DNA from: Inia geoffrensis
Lineage: Eukaryota > Chordata > Mammalia > Artiodactyla > Iniidae
DNA: 64,000 nucleotides
Direction of reading: 5' to 3'
NCBI GenBank assembly: GCA_036417435.1
Contig: CM070919.1
Coordinates: 34,402,318-34,466,317, forward strand
Every line of letters starts with the position of its first letter. Position 1 is the first letter of the stretch. A program made the position numbers and the translations under genes. Shown here one piece after another: positions 47,353 to 59,959 of this stretch. The notes beneath the pieces are model-generated. The model saw only the letters and a list, made by a program, of their open reading frames with translations. It made no database searches and was not told the origin of the DNA.

Positions 47353-48092
47353 CAAAAATCCCTATCAAAATACAAATGACATTTTTTACGGAACCAGGTT
47401 AAATAACTTTTAAATTTGTATAGAAACAAAAAGGACCCCAAACAGCCAAAACAATCTTGGGAAAGAAGAACAGAGCTGTAGGAATCACCCTCCCTGACTT
47501 GAGACTATACTGCAAACTTACAGTAATCAAAACAGTATAGTACTGACAAAAAAATAAATAAATAAAAAGTCATGCAGATCAGTGGAACAGGATAAGAGCC
47601 CAGAAATAAACCCACACACTTATGGTCAGTCTAAGACAAAGGAGGCAAGAATACACAGTGGAGAAAAGACAGATTCTTCAGTAAGTGGTGCTGGGAAAAC
47701 TGGACAGCTACATGTAAAAGAATGAAATTAGAACACTCCCTAACACCATACACAAAAGTAAACTCAAAATGGATTAAAGGCCTAAATATAAGACCAGATA
47801 CTGTAAAACTCCTAGAGGAAAACATAGGCAGAACAGTCTTTGACATAAATTGCAGCAATATTTGGAACCGTCTCCTAAGACAAAGGAAACAAAAGCAAAA
47901 ATAAGCAAATGGGACCTGATTAAACTTAAAAGCTTTTGCACAGCATAGGAAATCATTGACAAAACGAAAAGATAACCTACTGAATGGGAAAGGTATTTGC
48001 AAATGATATGACCAATAAGGGGTTAATATCCAACATATATAAACAGCTCATAAAACTTAACATCAAAAGACAAACAAACCAACTGAAAAATG
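47353..48092 (+). mobile_element. Twin-primed L1, inverted 5' half (plus strand ORF2)
   Basis: This is plus-strand ORF2 sequence. The frame '[20 protein letters not shown]' at 47722 is followed by '[20 protein letters not shown]', and the segment ends with the codons for 'KTNKPTEKW'. In an intact ORF2 this part lies just upstream of the region at the left junction ('[16 protein letters not shown]'), so only about 10-12 codons are missing between the inverted halves, as expected for twin priming. Stops and frameshifts are present. Confidence 0.92.
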
Positions 48093-48107
48093 GGTAAACT
48101 ATAAATT

Positions 48108-49339
48108 TTTGAAATAAACTTGTTCTTCTTAGGTTTAAAATATTTTCATTATTCTCACAGTGTTCACTATTTTCCATACCACTAAATTGGTTATTTTTCT
48201 CTTGGTATTTTATCTTATTCATTCTTGCTCAAATTTAAAACTTCTTATTCATTTTGACATAAATCAAATTTAAGTTAAAATATTCCTTCTTTGAAACTAT
48301 GCATTTCAAAAGTATTTCACATACTTTTTTTTCACATTTTATATTTTATAAAAATTTTAGATGCAATTTTCTGTCATATAAAATGTATTTATGCACATCA
48401 AGTATATAGCACCTCTCATTGTCTTTATAAAGTTATAAATGACCTCTTATAAATTGTAATATCACAACCTTCAGTAGGCTAAAAATTATGTGAGGAACCA
48501 AGTAAAGAATGCTGATTGAGAATATGTGGAAAAATACTTTGAATATTGTTTTTCAGGTTGAAATGGAATAATATAATTCTAGACATTAAAGTATAATAGA
48601 ATATATGCTTTCAAATTTACGTAAATAGCAGAAGAATTATTTCTTGAAAGCGAGATTTTATTATGTCCTGTAGACTCTGATAAGAAAATGATTTGTCTAT
48701 ATAATAATGAGATTATTTCATGTAATACTTCTTTACTTCATAGGCAGTTAACATATTTTCAAATAATCAGGTAAGAAAAATAATTTAGGACTACCCAGAT
48801 ATACCTGTTGCAAAGTAGAAAGGAAATACGTTACTGGCCTCCAATACTGCTTGAAAATAGATGCTCTGCTTTAAATAGCATATTAACACCAAGAATGATA
48901 GATATTATAATGAAAATTTCTGAATAATGAAGTGGATATCATGGAAACATTTGACATTAATGAGTTGTTAAGTATTATTATATATAGAAGGAAAGATATA
49001 TTGATCAAAAGGTTTATTACTGTTGTTGTGATGATTTTTTGTTATATATTTATTCAGCATACCTAATTTGACTATACAAAGTATCACACTTCTTTTTTTC
49101 TTCCTCAGATATATTTACGTATATATCTGATATAACATGATATGATGATCATGTTGCCAGTATTTCAAATCCTTCGTGACTCTTCTTTCGTAGCACATTA
49201 AATGGACAACTTCTTACTCTGACAGTCACAGTGTAACTCCACCCTTCGTCCTCATCCATTTCACTCTCTCCCTTACTCATGTCTCTCATCATCCGAGAAA
49301 GGCTGATTATTATTGTTCTTCCAATATGTATAAGCATAG
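48108..49339. other. Unique AT-rich non-coding sequence
   Basis: Nothing was recognised. Confidence 0.4.
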
Positions 49340-49462
49340 TTGGCTCCATTGAGTCAGGCAGTCTTGGGTTTAAGGTTGGACTTCATTTCTTATAAGATGC
49401 ACAGTTTTAGGTAAAATATGACTTGTCCAAACATCACTGCTTCATTGTAAAATGTTTTATTA
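49340..49462 (+). mobile_element. MIR SINE fragment
   Basis: 'gagtcaggcagtcttgggtt' and 'cactgcttcattgtaaaatg' fit the MIR core ('gagtcagacagacctgggtt ... tcatctgtaaaatg'). Confidence 0.6.
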
Positions 49463-50879
49463 AATAAGGTTTACTTATTCCATTCCCAGGCCATTAGAAT
49501 TTTACTCTATTTCCATCCCCTTGTCATAAACCTTTTCTTTCCAGTCAAATTACTAATGAAGTTATCATTAACTTCATTGAATTACCGTATTAACATTCTC
49601 CTCTTAGGAACAAAACCACTTTTAAAAATAAGTTGTATAACAATCTATAGCACACCTAAAAACAACGAAAACGACAAAACTTCACCTGTGTCTAGTTTTT
49701 TAACCAGAGTATGTGCTTTGCATGGACATAAAAAGTAATTATAAGGAAATGTAAGTCTCTGTATATTTCTCTGTGGCTTTTTTTATATCTTATGTTGGTT
49801 TTCTGAATTTAATTGGAAACTGCTTGAATGCAAAAAGGCAAAAATATACTAGTTTTGAATCATTACTTCTAAAAATTATTTTTTAATCATTTTTCTGTTG
49901 TCAGATGTTTCTGCTTTTGAAAGCTTCCCATAATAGTAGTTTAAATAACATTTGAGTATAATTCTAAATGTTATTTTGTATTATTAGGATCACCTAATGA
50001 GATCATAGATGTACCGATAGCAAGTTATTTGGGTTAATATATATTAATGAACTCATCCGCTGCCATGTGCAATAGTTCGATTTCTGCATCATCGCCTCTT
50101 TTCCTGCCCCTTCTTATCTCTGCCTTTCATTGTTCCTGCTGTCTGGCAGCAGTCTTGAAAACTACAATTTGAGATAAAAGAGGATGAGTGAAGAAAAAAT
50201 GGGGGTGACTTTGAATTGTAGAAATAGATGTTGATAAGGATAAGTATGACACTAATTAAATCATTTTGTCTTCTGGAGTCCTAAAGTTGAAATGCTTAGT
50301 TTAGTATCTAAGTTGAGTGACTATATATTTGACATCACAGAACTGTGATGGCCATAGACTTGTCCACTTTGACGACATTTATTTAGAACCTTATATATAA
50401 GCCCTGGTACTAAAATACTCTGGGGCTGAAAATGTGATTAAGACACAGTCTATCCTCAGAAGGATAGAGGACAGTTAACCTGCATTGCATGAGTACCTGT
50501 AGCCAGGCTTTGTTGGCTACTTAAGAAACTGAAAATTTACTGTGAGAAGAAATTACTAATACTTCTTTAAAAAGTGAATAAGAACAGGGATAAAGGAGTA
50601 AATGCTGAAAATGGACTAAGAAGTTTTAATTTTTAACAAAATTGAAATTTGATGGTAACGTAAGAAAGAGGTCTTCCATGCTGAAATGGATGCCACAACA
50701 TTTCCTAATACCTGGGGAGTGGGTTCCAGACCAAATTAAACAAACACACAAACAGCTCAAAAATGGCAACACTCCATCCCTTCTTGATTTTCCCTTCTTG
50801 GTGTACTGCCCCCTTCATTTTCAGTGTGGCATATTTCATTAGCTTATCTCTGAAACTGGACGAGTTTGAAGTGCAATAG
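49463..50879. other. Unique AT-rich non-coding sequence
   Basis: Nothing was recognised. Confidence 0.4.
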
Positions 50880-51095
50880 ACAATTCTCTGTATCCTGCTT
50901 CTGCCACTTGGCAGCACTGGGACTTCTGAGAAAGAATCTGAGCTACCTAGATCTTACTTTCCTCATCCCTAAAATAATGTATAAATATCAGTTTCTTATG
51001 GATGCAATGAAGAGTAAACTAGCTAATCATGTAAGGCCCTAAGCATAGCACTGGGTACTTTTTAACCTCTTAGGAAATATTAGCATTATTATAGT
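50880..51095 (+). mobile_element. MIR SINE
   Basis: 'gcttctgccacttggcagca', 'cctcatccctaaaataatgt', 'tgcaatgaagagtaaactag' and 'ctaagcatagcactgggtac' follow the MIR consensus in order. Confidence 0.65.
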
Positions 51096-53710
51096 GTTAC
51101 ATAGTTTTTAAAAATGCATTTTTCTTCTTCACAGCTAACTGGGTAAAACATTGGAGAGACTGGGTATTGTTGCATCCTTTGCTCACTTACCTGACAAAGC
51201 ACAAGTCCCAGCAGACATTCCCTTTTAGGAACTGGTGAAGGAATATTGACGATTACAAATCACAGTAGCATTGTTGATATTTCAAGAGCTCACACTGTCT
51301 TCTACTTCTTTTCTGTCACTACTGCAATGAATGTAATACTACATAACCTCTTGGTATCTTGACTGTTTGCTGTTTTATAGGAGAGCCTTTATGGTAACTA
51401 TTTATAACTTGAAAATTATGCTAAAATTATTTTAGATAAACTTTGTTGATCATATATGCTTTACATTGAATTGGCTTTAATGACTGAAAAATAACTTCGA
51501 AATGCCAGGTTGACCTGTATCTGGCTTGTCTTTAACCCTTGGATTTTGGTTTCCTAATGTAGCCAGTGAGAAAAAGAATATCTAGGTTCTGGCTCCCACA
51601 AAGATGCAAAATAAAAATAAATAAAATCATATTCATGATATCTTTGGGGTGATTAAGGCAAATATTAAACTGCCCATGCTTTTTTTTGTTGGAGGTAAGT
51701 GTAGAGAAAATGATCATGAGTGAGGAGATGTTATGTTATAAATAAAACATATGTAGAAACTAACTTTTCAGACAAACATATACTTTTTTTGCAAAAGAAG
51801 TCACACCATCCACTGTTTTAAATAAACGTATTGGTTCTAAAAATATCTATTATTTTTCTAAACAAATATGCTTTTATTTTAGTTATAATTTTCTTCATCT
51901 TCCAGAATTTGGCATTGATGTTATTAGCAATTTATTTTTGTAGCTTTCTGGGAGGCTTCATTGCAGCTCTGGGTTTGTTGCACTACATGGTGTTACTTTG
52001 TTCTCTAAGCCTGCCCTGCTTGCTAAAATGTACTGGAAAAAAATTCCTTGTTCATCCCTTGTCTTTGATTGAGTTATCCTTTGCTAGGAAAAGTGTGGTT
52101 AGCTTTCATGCTCTTCACTGACTCCCAGCAGCTCTGCCCCTAGACTGCAGCCATAGCCTTGCCAGGAGCCCGAGCTCCCTACAAGGAGGAGATCAAACAT
52201 GCACAACAGGGATTCTTTAAGGCAGGCTAAGTTCAAGAGTCAGCTTGAAAACACAGTCTGCATCACACAATGGTGTGATTACTCATTGAGAGTTGTTTTC
52301 CGTGGATTGTTTCCACTTCTGCATCTGAGTAATACATCAAGTTCAAATCCAGCCACCAATTCCTGGCACTTTCTTCCCTCCTACCCTCTTCCATGTAAGT
52401 TCTTTAGTGTTACATATACTTACTTCAGATTAAGATGTAAATTCTACTACCAGTCTGTTCTGCCATTATAGTTTATATATCAATTAGCAAAGGATGATTT
52501 GTTTCAAGATCAGTCCACGTTATAAATGTAGTATCCTTGCATTCTAGTGAACTTGAATACTACAGAAAGAGGCAGAGAAGAAAATAAAAGTTATTGCTGG
52601 GCTCACCTGCCGCAAATAAGCAATATTTGTCATTTAGACGTGTAAGATCAATTGTGTCCCTTTTATTTTAATTTGATACTCTATGATAGTTATTTTCTGA
52701 CATGGTTAAAAATTAGTTTTCAGTGATCAATAGTTTACCATGCCATTTGCAGTATTTTTTTTACCTCGTTTAAAAGTTGGTGGTTGTGGACATATACATT
52801 AATTTCAAGGCTTCAGATATAAAGAATGATTACTATAAAAATTCTTTGAGAAAAAAAATCTTTTCCAATAGGTACGTCTTTAGTATATATTCCTGGATGT
52901 GAATTATTTCATCATCTTATGAACCCTTTATTTGAAGACATTTGGTGTGTGTTGAGAAATTACATTCATTAGAAAAACATTTTTGAGAGCTTACTTCACT
53001 CAAAATTTTTACATTAATAACTCTCCATGTTAAGATAGAGACCAATCTTAATCATTTTAATAGTTAGGTTGAGCATTTTCCACGTATTTATTCACCATTT
53101 ATATGTTAAGTTTTGTGTATTCATTTAAATAATATAAATGCTCACTAAATTCAGGCTTCATGACTCTGTGAGAGTCCCTGTGCATTCACCGATTAGGGTT
53201 TTTGTGTTTATAGTATCCATTTTTATGATTGGAATATTTATTATTGCTACCAACTCTTTACTTTGTTTATTGAAAATTGAACAATTTGCCATCTATAAAA
53301 TCTGTATTATTTCCTTTGTAATTTCTTCTAAAAATGATGTTTTACACTAAAATAACACTAAGAACAACACACACAAGACTATTCAAATGTCAGAACATTC
53401 TTGGCTAAAAATTTATCTTGTACATGTTCAAAATTTTTCATGAAAACTTAGCACACACACATGTTCTTTCTAAAGCCCATGTCATTTCTGGTGCCAACGG
53501 TATCAAGGTAGAATTTTTACGCTCTTCTTTTTTGTAAGAATCACCGAAATACATTTACAGAAATTATTCTGATATACTCTCTTAAATTGATGCCAGTTGC
53601 ATTTATTTCACGTTTAAGAAACAAGGCTTCAGTGTAGGAATTTGAGAGTGAATTTTCACCATGTATCTTTGGAAACTAGACTGCCAAGCTGTTATTGAAA
53701 TGTTTGCATC
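51096..53710. other. Unique AT-rich non-coding sequence
   Basis: About 2.6 kb with no confident gene or repeat. A 96-codon frame at 51831-52121 is hydrophobic but has no recognisable domain, and I do not call it. Confidence 0.4.
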
Positions 53711-53725
53711 AAATTGTTTATCAGG

Positions 53726-53948
53726 GGCTTCCCTGGTGGCACAGGGGTTGAGAGTCCACCTGCTGATGCAGAGTATGCGGGTTCGTGCCCCGGTCCGGGA
53801 AGATCGCACATGCCACGGAGCGGCTGGGCCCGTGAGCCATGGCCACTGAGCCTGTGCATCCAGAGTCTGTGCTCCGCAACGGGAGAGGCCACAACAGTGA
53901 GAGGCCTGCGTACCACAAAAAAAAAAAAAAAGAAAAGAAAAAGAAAAA
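53726..53948 (+). mobile_element. CHR-type SINE (compact body) with perfect 15-bp TSD
   Basis: Compact-body CHR SINE, 'ggcttccctggtggcacagg', with mutated A-box side ('gagagtccacctgctgatgc') and an A tail interrupted by G. The TSD aaattgtttatcagg is perfect over 15 bp at 53711-53725 and 53949-53963. Confidence 0.96.
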
Positions 53949-53963
53949 AAATTGTTTATCAGG

Positions 53964-55035
53964 TCATTTTCTCTTGGTATATAAAAATAGCAAGCTTGGA
54001 TAAAGTAGATATATTTTCCAAGGACAACAAAAAAATGAGTGTGGAGTGACTCTATTCCCAAGGAGAATTAAGGCAACTAGACTGAAATGTAAAAAGAGAG
54101 AGAGACTGGCATGGAAGGAGAGAGAGAGAGCTGATAGTTATTTTAAAAGATAATGGGAAATGGAAAGAGATTTTACTATTCCAGAAATCCAAGGCCCAGA
54201 GGAGCTAAAGCCCTAACCTGGGAAACTGCACCATTTAATACTTTATAAGGCACACTGCATACTAACAATTGATGAAACGTTTGGATACCCACTCCTAACC
54301 GTCTAGATAAGACTTAGGGATGACAGTCAGTACAAGCTCTGCATTCACCACCAACGGTTCTGAGTTAGTTTCTGATCTTTTTTCCTGGGGGTTGCATGAA
54401 ATTTTGCTTCCAGCAAGTAAACAGTGTATAACTGAATCTAGAAACCTAGAAGTGCCAGGCACAGCTCTGAAGTCAGAATGGTAACTTTAACGTGAGCAAT
54501 TCGGGACACACAATGAACATTTCCACACTATCAGCAAAGTGTTGAAAACTGAAAGAGTTAATGGCTAATGCACACATCAGAAGTGAGGCATGTGTGTACA
54601 TATAAAAGGAGGTAGAATAATGGGACAATACGTTGTATTCATTAGTCAAAGGGAACATGGCATTCGTTTATTTTGTAGAGACTAATGCTTTGTAATATGT
54701 TTCGTTTTCCCATGTATTCTGAGAACTTAAAAATCACTACTGATTTATAATCATTGTAAAATACTTGAAGGATAAAGAAAATATCAACAAAATGTGGATT
54801 TTCCAATAAAACCTATTTATTGTATCTAAATGATAATAATAGCCTTTAAATAATTTTCTGAGGAATTTTTATTGCAATGTGAAAGATTTAATTTCCCAAT
54901 GCAAAAACATGCATGTGTTTGCTGCTCGGTGAGAGCTCTAACAGATAACTCAGATATCTCCAATACAGATAACTCAAAATATAGAAAAACTAAGCTCATA
55001 TATTTCATTAGGAGTATGTGATACAGCAAATTAGC
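53964..55035. other. Unique non-coding sequence with short (GA)n runs
   Basis: Short GA runs lie at 54094-54105 and 54117-54130. Nothing else was recognised. Confidence 0.4.
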
Positions 55036-56440
55036 ATTTGTTTCAAAATGAGTTCCTTCGATCTAACTTTAAATTAAGTGGGCTTCTGCTTCCAGGAAAA
55101 TGGGAGAGATGTATTTTTTCCCTTCTAAGCACAACTAAGATCCCTGGAAATGACATGCAAAACAAACATATGAAGACTTTCAAAGGTGGAGAGAGCTCAG
55201 AGCAGCTAGTGACCCTAGAGCCTGAAGAAAGCCTTGATGATTAGTTTCTATATTTTCTCTTTATCTCGTGTATTTATGACTTATTTCAGAAGAAGTGAGC
55301 CACCCAGAAATGTGATGGGTGCAGACAAATAACAGATGCCAGCAGAAGGTTGCGTTTTTGAGCTAAAGGGCCAGGAAAGGGGCAGCCTAGCAAGACATAA
55401 CACTTTCAGACATAAGCCATCAGTTCCAGGGAAATGTCACAGAAAAAGAAAAGTATGACCCCGCAGCCCCGCTGATGAAGGTTGAGTGGGGAGCTTAGTG
55501 TTCCTTCCCCTTGGGGCTATAATGAGGCCCCAAGCCCTTCTCACCACCCCACCGTTGTGTCAGCAGAGATCATGTGGGGAGACATCCCTCTCCTTCCCTC
55601 CTGGGATGGGGTCAAAAGAGCCGGAGTGGAGAGTCCTATCAGGTGTCATGAGACTGACTAACTGGGGAATCTGGACTTCTCGCTCCACCTACCAGTAATG
55701 AGGTAGCATCCATCCCCTTCTCCTGCCCAAGTGAAATCAGAAAAAGCCAACTAAAACCAAAGGTTTCAATAAGAGTCTCATAACATACTAGGAAATGACC
55801 AAATTTGAATCGAAAATCATGTGTCATACCAAGAGCCAGGAAGATCTAAAACTGAATGAAAAAGACAGTCACCAGATACACATATCAAGTTAACAGAGAT
55901 GTAGAATTACCTTAAAAAGTGGTAAAGCAGCCATGATAAAATGCATGGTAAAATGCTTTAGTGAGCAATTACAAATAGAAAGTGCCAGCAAAAAACTGGA
56001 AGTTGTAAGGAAGAACGCCAAGGGGAAATTTGAGCATTTAAAAATGAAATAACTGATACAAAAAGTTTAGTAGAGAGGCATAACAGCAGAATGGAAGAGA
56101 CAGAGTAAAAGATCAGGGAACTGCAAGGTAAAATGAGATAAATTACCTAATCCAAACAACAGAGAAAAGAATTACAGAGCCTCAGGCATCTATGTAACTA
56201 TAACGAAAAATAAATTTAAAAAAAATTGTGTAACTGGAGCTCCTGAAGGAGAGGAGAAAGGAAGCAAGGCTTAAAAAAGTTAGTTGAAAAAAATAATGAA
56301 TTGGAAAAATTGTGCCAAATTTGGCAACCTCATGAAAATACAGAATCATGGAGCTGAGCAAACCTTAAACAAGAGAAATCTAAGAAATCCGTATCAAGCA
56401 TAATTGAACTTCTGAAAACTTCCGAAAGCTAAAGACAGCC
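55036..56440 (+). mobile_element. HAL1 / old L1M relic
   Basis: 'gggcttctgcttccaggaaa' marks a 5' region. Farther on, 'cagcagaatggaagagacag', 'gaattacagagcctcaggca', 'tggagctcctgaaggagagg', 'ttgtgccaaatttggcaacc' and 'gctgagcaaaccttaaacaa' follow the order of an ORF1-type coding region of a HAL1 or early L1M element. The reading frame has many stops. HAL1 elements carry ORF1 but lack ORF2, which fits the short span, though I cannot separate HAL1 from a deleted L1M. Confidence 0.65.
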
Positions 56441-56565
56441 CTACTGACACCTTGGTTTCAGATTTTCGGCCTCCAGCAGTATGAGAGGAATAATTTCTGT
56501 TGTTTAAGCCACACAGTTTGTGGTGATTTGTGAGGACAGTGCTAAGAAACTAATGAATGACTGAT
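56441..56565 (+). mobile_element. MLT1-like LTR 3' fragment
   Basis: 'gacaccttggtttcagattt', 'tcggcctccagcagtatgag' and 'tttctgttgtttaagccaca' are the 3' end of an MLT1-type MaLR LTR. It lies within the older L1 relic. Non-coding. Confidence 0.75.
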
Positions 56566-56762
56566 CCTAATGGTGATGGAAATATTCTGCATCTTGGCTT
56601 AATGAGCCTCAGTGTCCAGGTTGTGCCATGGTAACTGTAGTTTTGTAAGAGATTGCTGTTGGGAGAAAAGCTGGGGAGAAGACACTTGGGATCTTTTTGT
56701 ATTATTTCGTACAACTGCATGTGAATTTATAATTGTCTCCAAATAAATTTGTGATTAGAAAA
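56566..56762 (+). mobile_element. Old L1 3' end (likely continuation of the HAL1/L1M relic)
   Basis: 'gtgatggaaatattctgcat', 'tccaggttgtgccatggtaa', 'gggatctttttgtattattt' and 'acaactgcatgtgaatttat' fit the 3' UTR of an old L1, in the same orientation as the preceding relic. Confidence 0.65.
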
Positions 56763-57590
56763 TGAATGAACAGAAGTGCATTTTAACTCAATCTCATTTG
56801 CACAACCTAGTTGTGATAGTACCCGAAGAACGTCTATTTTATACGCACTTTAGTCCAAATAATTACTCATAATAAACGGCAAACTGACTTAGTGTCTTTG
56901 AATTATTCTCCTACGTTCTCACCTGGAATTACTCATCTTTTAGCAAAATATTGAGAGCTGCACATAGAAGCTATGCAGAGACTACTAATGACTAAATATA
57001 ATTTATCATTTTGAGTCTGCTTGAAGAAACTACATAGGTGTGTATGTCTCATAATAAAGAGAATTATAGCAACTTATAAAATATATAAGGAAAATGAGAT
57101 GAGGAATAAGTGAATATATTAATAGAAGCAGAAAATTAAGGTAGGCAAAATAAGAGGAAGACAAAATTTAAGAAAGCATAGAGTAGAGAGTTCTGTACAC
57201 TTAGTAAAGAGTACCTGCTAATTTTTCTGAGAGGATAAATACATAAATATATTAAAATGTTTAGGCAGGTTTAAGTTAGTCAACATTCTTATGTCAAGAA
57301 ACAGAAAACTTAAAACTAAATAGCTCAATTAAACGTGTCAAGGTTAGTTGCAATTTAAAATATTCTATTTAAAATATATGCAGTACAGTTTTACAAGTAA
57401 TTATTTCAATTTGAGAAGGAAAAACCTGCTAAATACTTGAAGACCAAATATATTAGTGATGGTTTCTGTTCATATTACTCTGAAACTTCTTGTCAGTGAC
57501 AACCATAGACTTAAAATAGAGCCTAAAGATTTTCATATTTATTATGATTATAAATAATGGAAAGATATTCTACGCCATTAAGATTATATT
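56763..57590. other. Unique AT-rich non-coding sequence
   Basis: Nothing was recognised. Confidence 0.4.
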
Positions 57591-57601
57591 AAGAAAAATC
57601 A

Positions 57602-57894
57602 GGACTTCCCTGGTGGCGCAGTGGTTAAGAAGCTGCCTGCCAACGCAGGGGGACACGGGTTCAATCCCTGGTCCGGGAAGATCCCACATGCCGCGGGGCA
57701 ACTAAGCCCGTGCGCCACAACTACTGAGCCCGCGCGCCTAGAGCCCGTGCTCTGGAGCGAGAGAAGCCACCGCAATGAGAAGCCTGCGCACTGCAACAAA
57801 GAGTAGCCCCCGCTCGCCACAACTAGAGAAAGCCTGCACGCAGCAACAAAGACCCAACACAGCCAAAAATAAAAATAATTAATTAATTTTAAAA
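57602..57894 (+). mobile_element. CHR-type SINE (long body) with perfect TSD
   Basis: A long-body CHR SINE: 'ggacttccctggtggcgcag', 'ggttcaatccctggtccggg', 'cacaactactgagcccgcgc', 'gagaaagcctgcacgcagca', and an A/T-rich tail ending 'taattaattaatttt'. The 11-bp TSD aagaaaaatca is at 57591-57601 and 57895-57905. It serves as the internal reference for the complete long body. Confidence 0.96.
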
Positions 57895-57905
57895 AAGAAA
57901 AATCA

Positions 57906-58399
57906 ATATGGGATAAACATTTTAAAAAGATGTATACATTTGAAAGGACCCTCGCTTTTTACGTAAGAAATATTATATTTGCATGGTACTTGAACTATAG
58001 CATAAAAATCAGCATTTAAAAAAAAAGGATCACCCATAATTTTACTTTAAAAGTAAAATAGTATGTAGCACAAGAAAGATTTAGAGAACAGATTTTAGCC
58101 TTGCTTGACTGGTTATCTTATTTTGGAACTCTCTTGTTACCCGTTTCTTTTCCTAGAAAATAGAGATAATCCTTTTTTTGAGGGAATGTTTTGAGGTTTA
58201 AATAAATTGATAGATGTAAAACTTACATGAGTCTATAAATATATGATTATTAACAGTGTTAATATTATCTGAAAGTGAAAATCAATGATGCAGTGTAGGT
58301 TAAGAAAGGGTATCATTGCTAACCGTGAGGTAGGAGTTGCTGGGATTTGAAAATAAATAAAAGAACACTGATAAATTTGAGGAAACCATTATAGGAAAG
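57906..58399. other. Unique AT-rich non-coding sequence
   Basis: Nothing was recognised. Confidence 0.4.
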
Positions 58400-58750
58400 C
58401 TCGCCTACCTGTTCACCAACCCAATGTCCGTTACTTCTCTGTTATTAGGCGTATGAAGTCCATGCCCTAGTCCCTTTCAGGCCCATTCCAGCCATGTGGC
58501 TGAGCCCAAGCTAATAGAATGTCAAAGGAGATTATACGCATCACTCCCGGGCCTTGCCTTTACACGCCTCACAACCTGCATCTTTCTTGCCCTTTCTCCA
58601 CCCGCTGACTGTGTAGATCCTCAAGAGGCATGCAATTGTCAGATGGCAGAAGTCTGCTCCCCTGAATGACAGTATGTAAATGAACACCAGAATTACCTGC
58701 AATGAAACATTGCAGTAAATGAGAAATCAACTGTAATCATGTTAAACTGG
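58400..58750 (+). mobile_element. MaLR-type LTR (MLT1 group, candidate)
   Basis: 'ccatgtggctgagcccaagc', 'taatagaatgtcaaaggaga', 'cactcccgggccttgccttt' and 'ctcccctgaatgacagtatg' fit an old MaLR LTR in order. It is non-coding and diverged; exact subfamily and ends are unknown. Confidence 0.5.
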
Positions 58751-59649
58751 CATAAAACATAGATTTTGGTTGTACGGCAGCTCTACTACACTATAGCTAA
58801 TTTCTAGCCTGAAGGAGTACAGAGACCTAGCATATGTAATAAGTAGCATCAGTATGAAAGTTATGATAATGTTTATTAATATAAAAATGTAAACTACAAA
58901 AGAAACAAGCAACGACAATAAAACTTATAATCAGATACATATAGTACGCCAAGCACTAGTGCTCACCTATGGTCACGTGTAAATTGGAGGGCAAGTTATT
59001 TAACAGTAATACAGGCTTTTTAAATAGTTCTCATGGATTCCTGTCAATACAGTACTTTTCTTAATCTGACTCTCAGCTAGTCTTATTCTAGGAGACGGAT
59101 ATCTTTTTACTCTCTTTTCTTTAACATGCAGTTTTTAGCAAAACATGAAATTGCATTCTTTATGATCTAGCACATGATGACATCTTATGACTAATAGTGT
59201 TAACTGACATAATCTCAGCATTGTTGCCATCAGTAATGGTCATTTATATTTATACTACTTTATACCAGTTCAGTTATTTTGGTCCAAGCTTTTACAGTAA
59301 TCTGTCTGTAAGATCAACATCTCCTTTCTAAGAATCGTTCAACCTTTGTCTTCCCACCCACTTCGCCAAGGATTCTAAGTAACCATACCCATTTTTACTT
59401 ATTTTCTTTCTCTCCTATGAACAACTAGGGTGTAGAAATAACTGGATGGATTCAATCATAAAAATATATAAATATATTCTATAGATTGCTGTGTTAACTA
59501 CTTAAGAGTAGATTGTAGTTAATTGACACAAAATTTATCCAGATCAGAGAATCTTTACTTTTGTAATTTAACCAACAATCAGCCATTGGGGAAGGATTTT
59601 TCTTAGGGAAGGATCACCATAAAGTAATTGAAAATAATAACAGTAGATA
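58751..59649. other. Unique AT-rich non-coding sequence
   Basis: Nothing was recognised. Confidence 0.4.
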
Positions 59650-59810
59650 CGACTTTTTCCCAGGGAACATTTTATATCAGGCCCCATTCTACAGATTTTA
59701 TATGCCTCATTTCTATGTTTTTATGAAGTATTTATTTTCTAAATTTACAGGTAAGGTAGCTGCACCTCAGTGAAATTAAATGATTTGCGGAACACTAGAA
59801 AGGGATTTGA
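59650..59810 (-). mobile_element. MIR SINE fragment
   Basis: 'tatcaggccccattctacag', 'aaatttacaggtaaggtagc', 'tgcacctcagtgaaattaaa' and 'gatttgcggaacactagaaa' fit the reversed MIR order ('gccaggcactgttct ... ttttacagatgaggaaactg ... aggc.cagagaggttaag ... cttgc'). Confidence 0.6.
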
Positions 59811-59959
59811 ATTGTTCTCTCTTAATCTTCAAGCCAGTACTCTCTTCATGGTACTATGAAACCATGAAATATAGTTTCTTCCTTTCTGTATTGTCCTCTC
59901 ATCTATGGAATTGATTGTTTCTTTTGAGTAACTAACAATGTATAATCAGATCAGCTTAA

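Noticed and set aside
51831..52121. Hydrophobic 96-codon frame resembling a membrane protein
   Set aside because: T-rich DNA gives hydrophobic translations by default; there is no domain, splice-site or conservation evidence.
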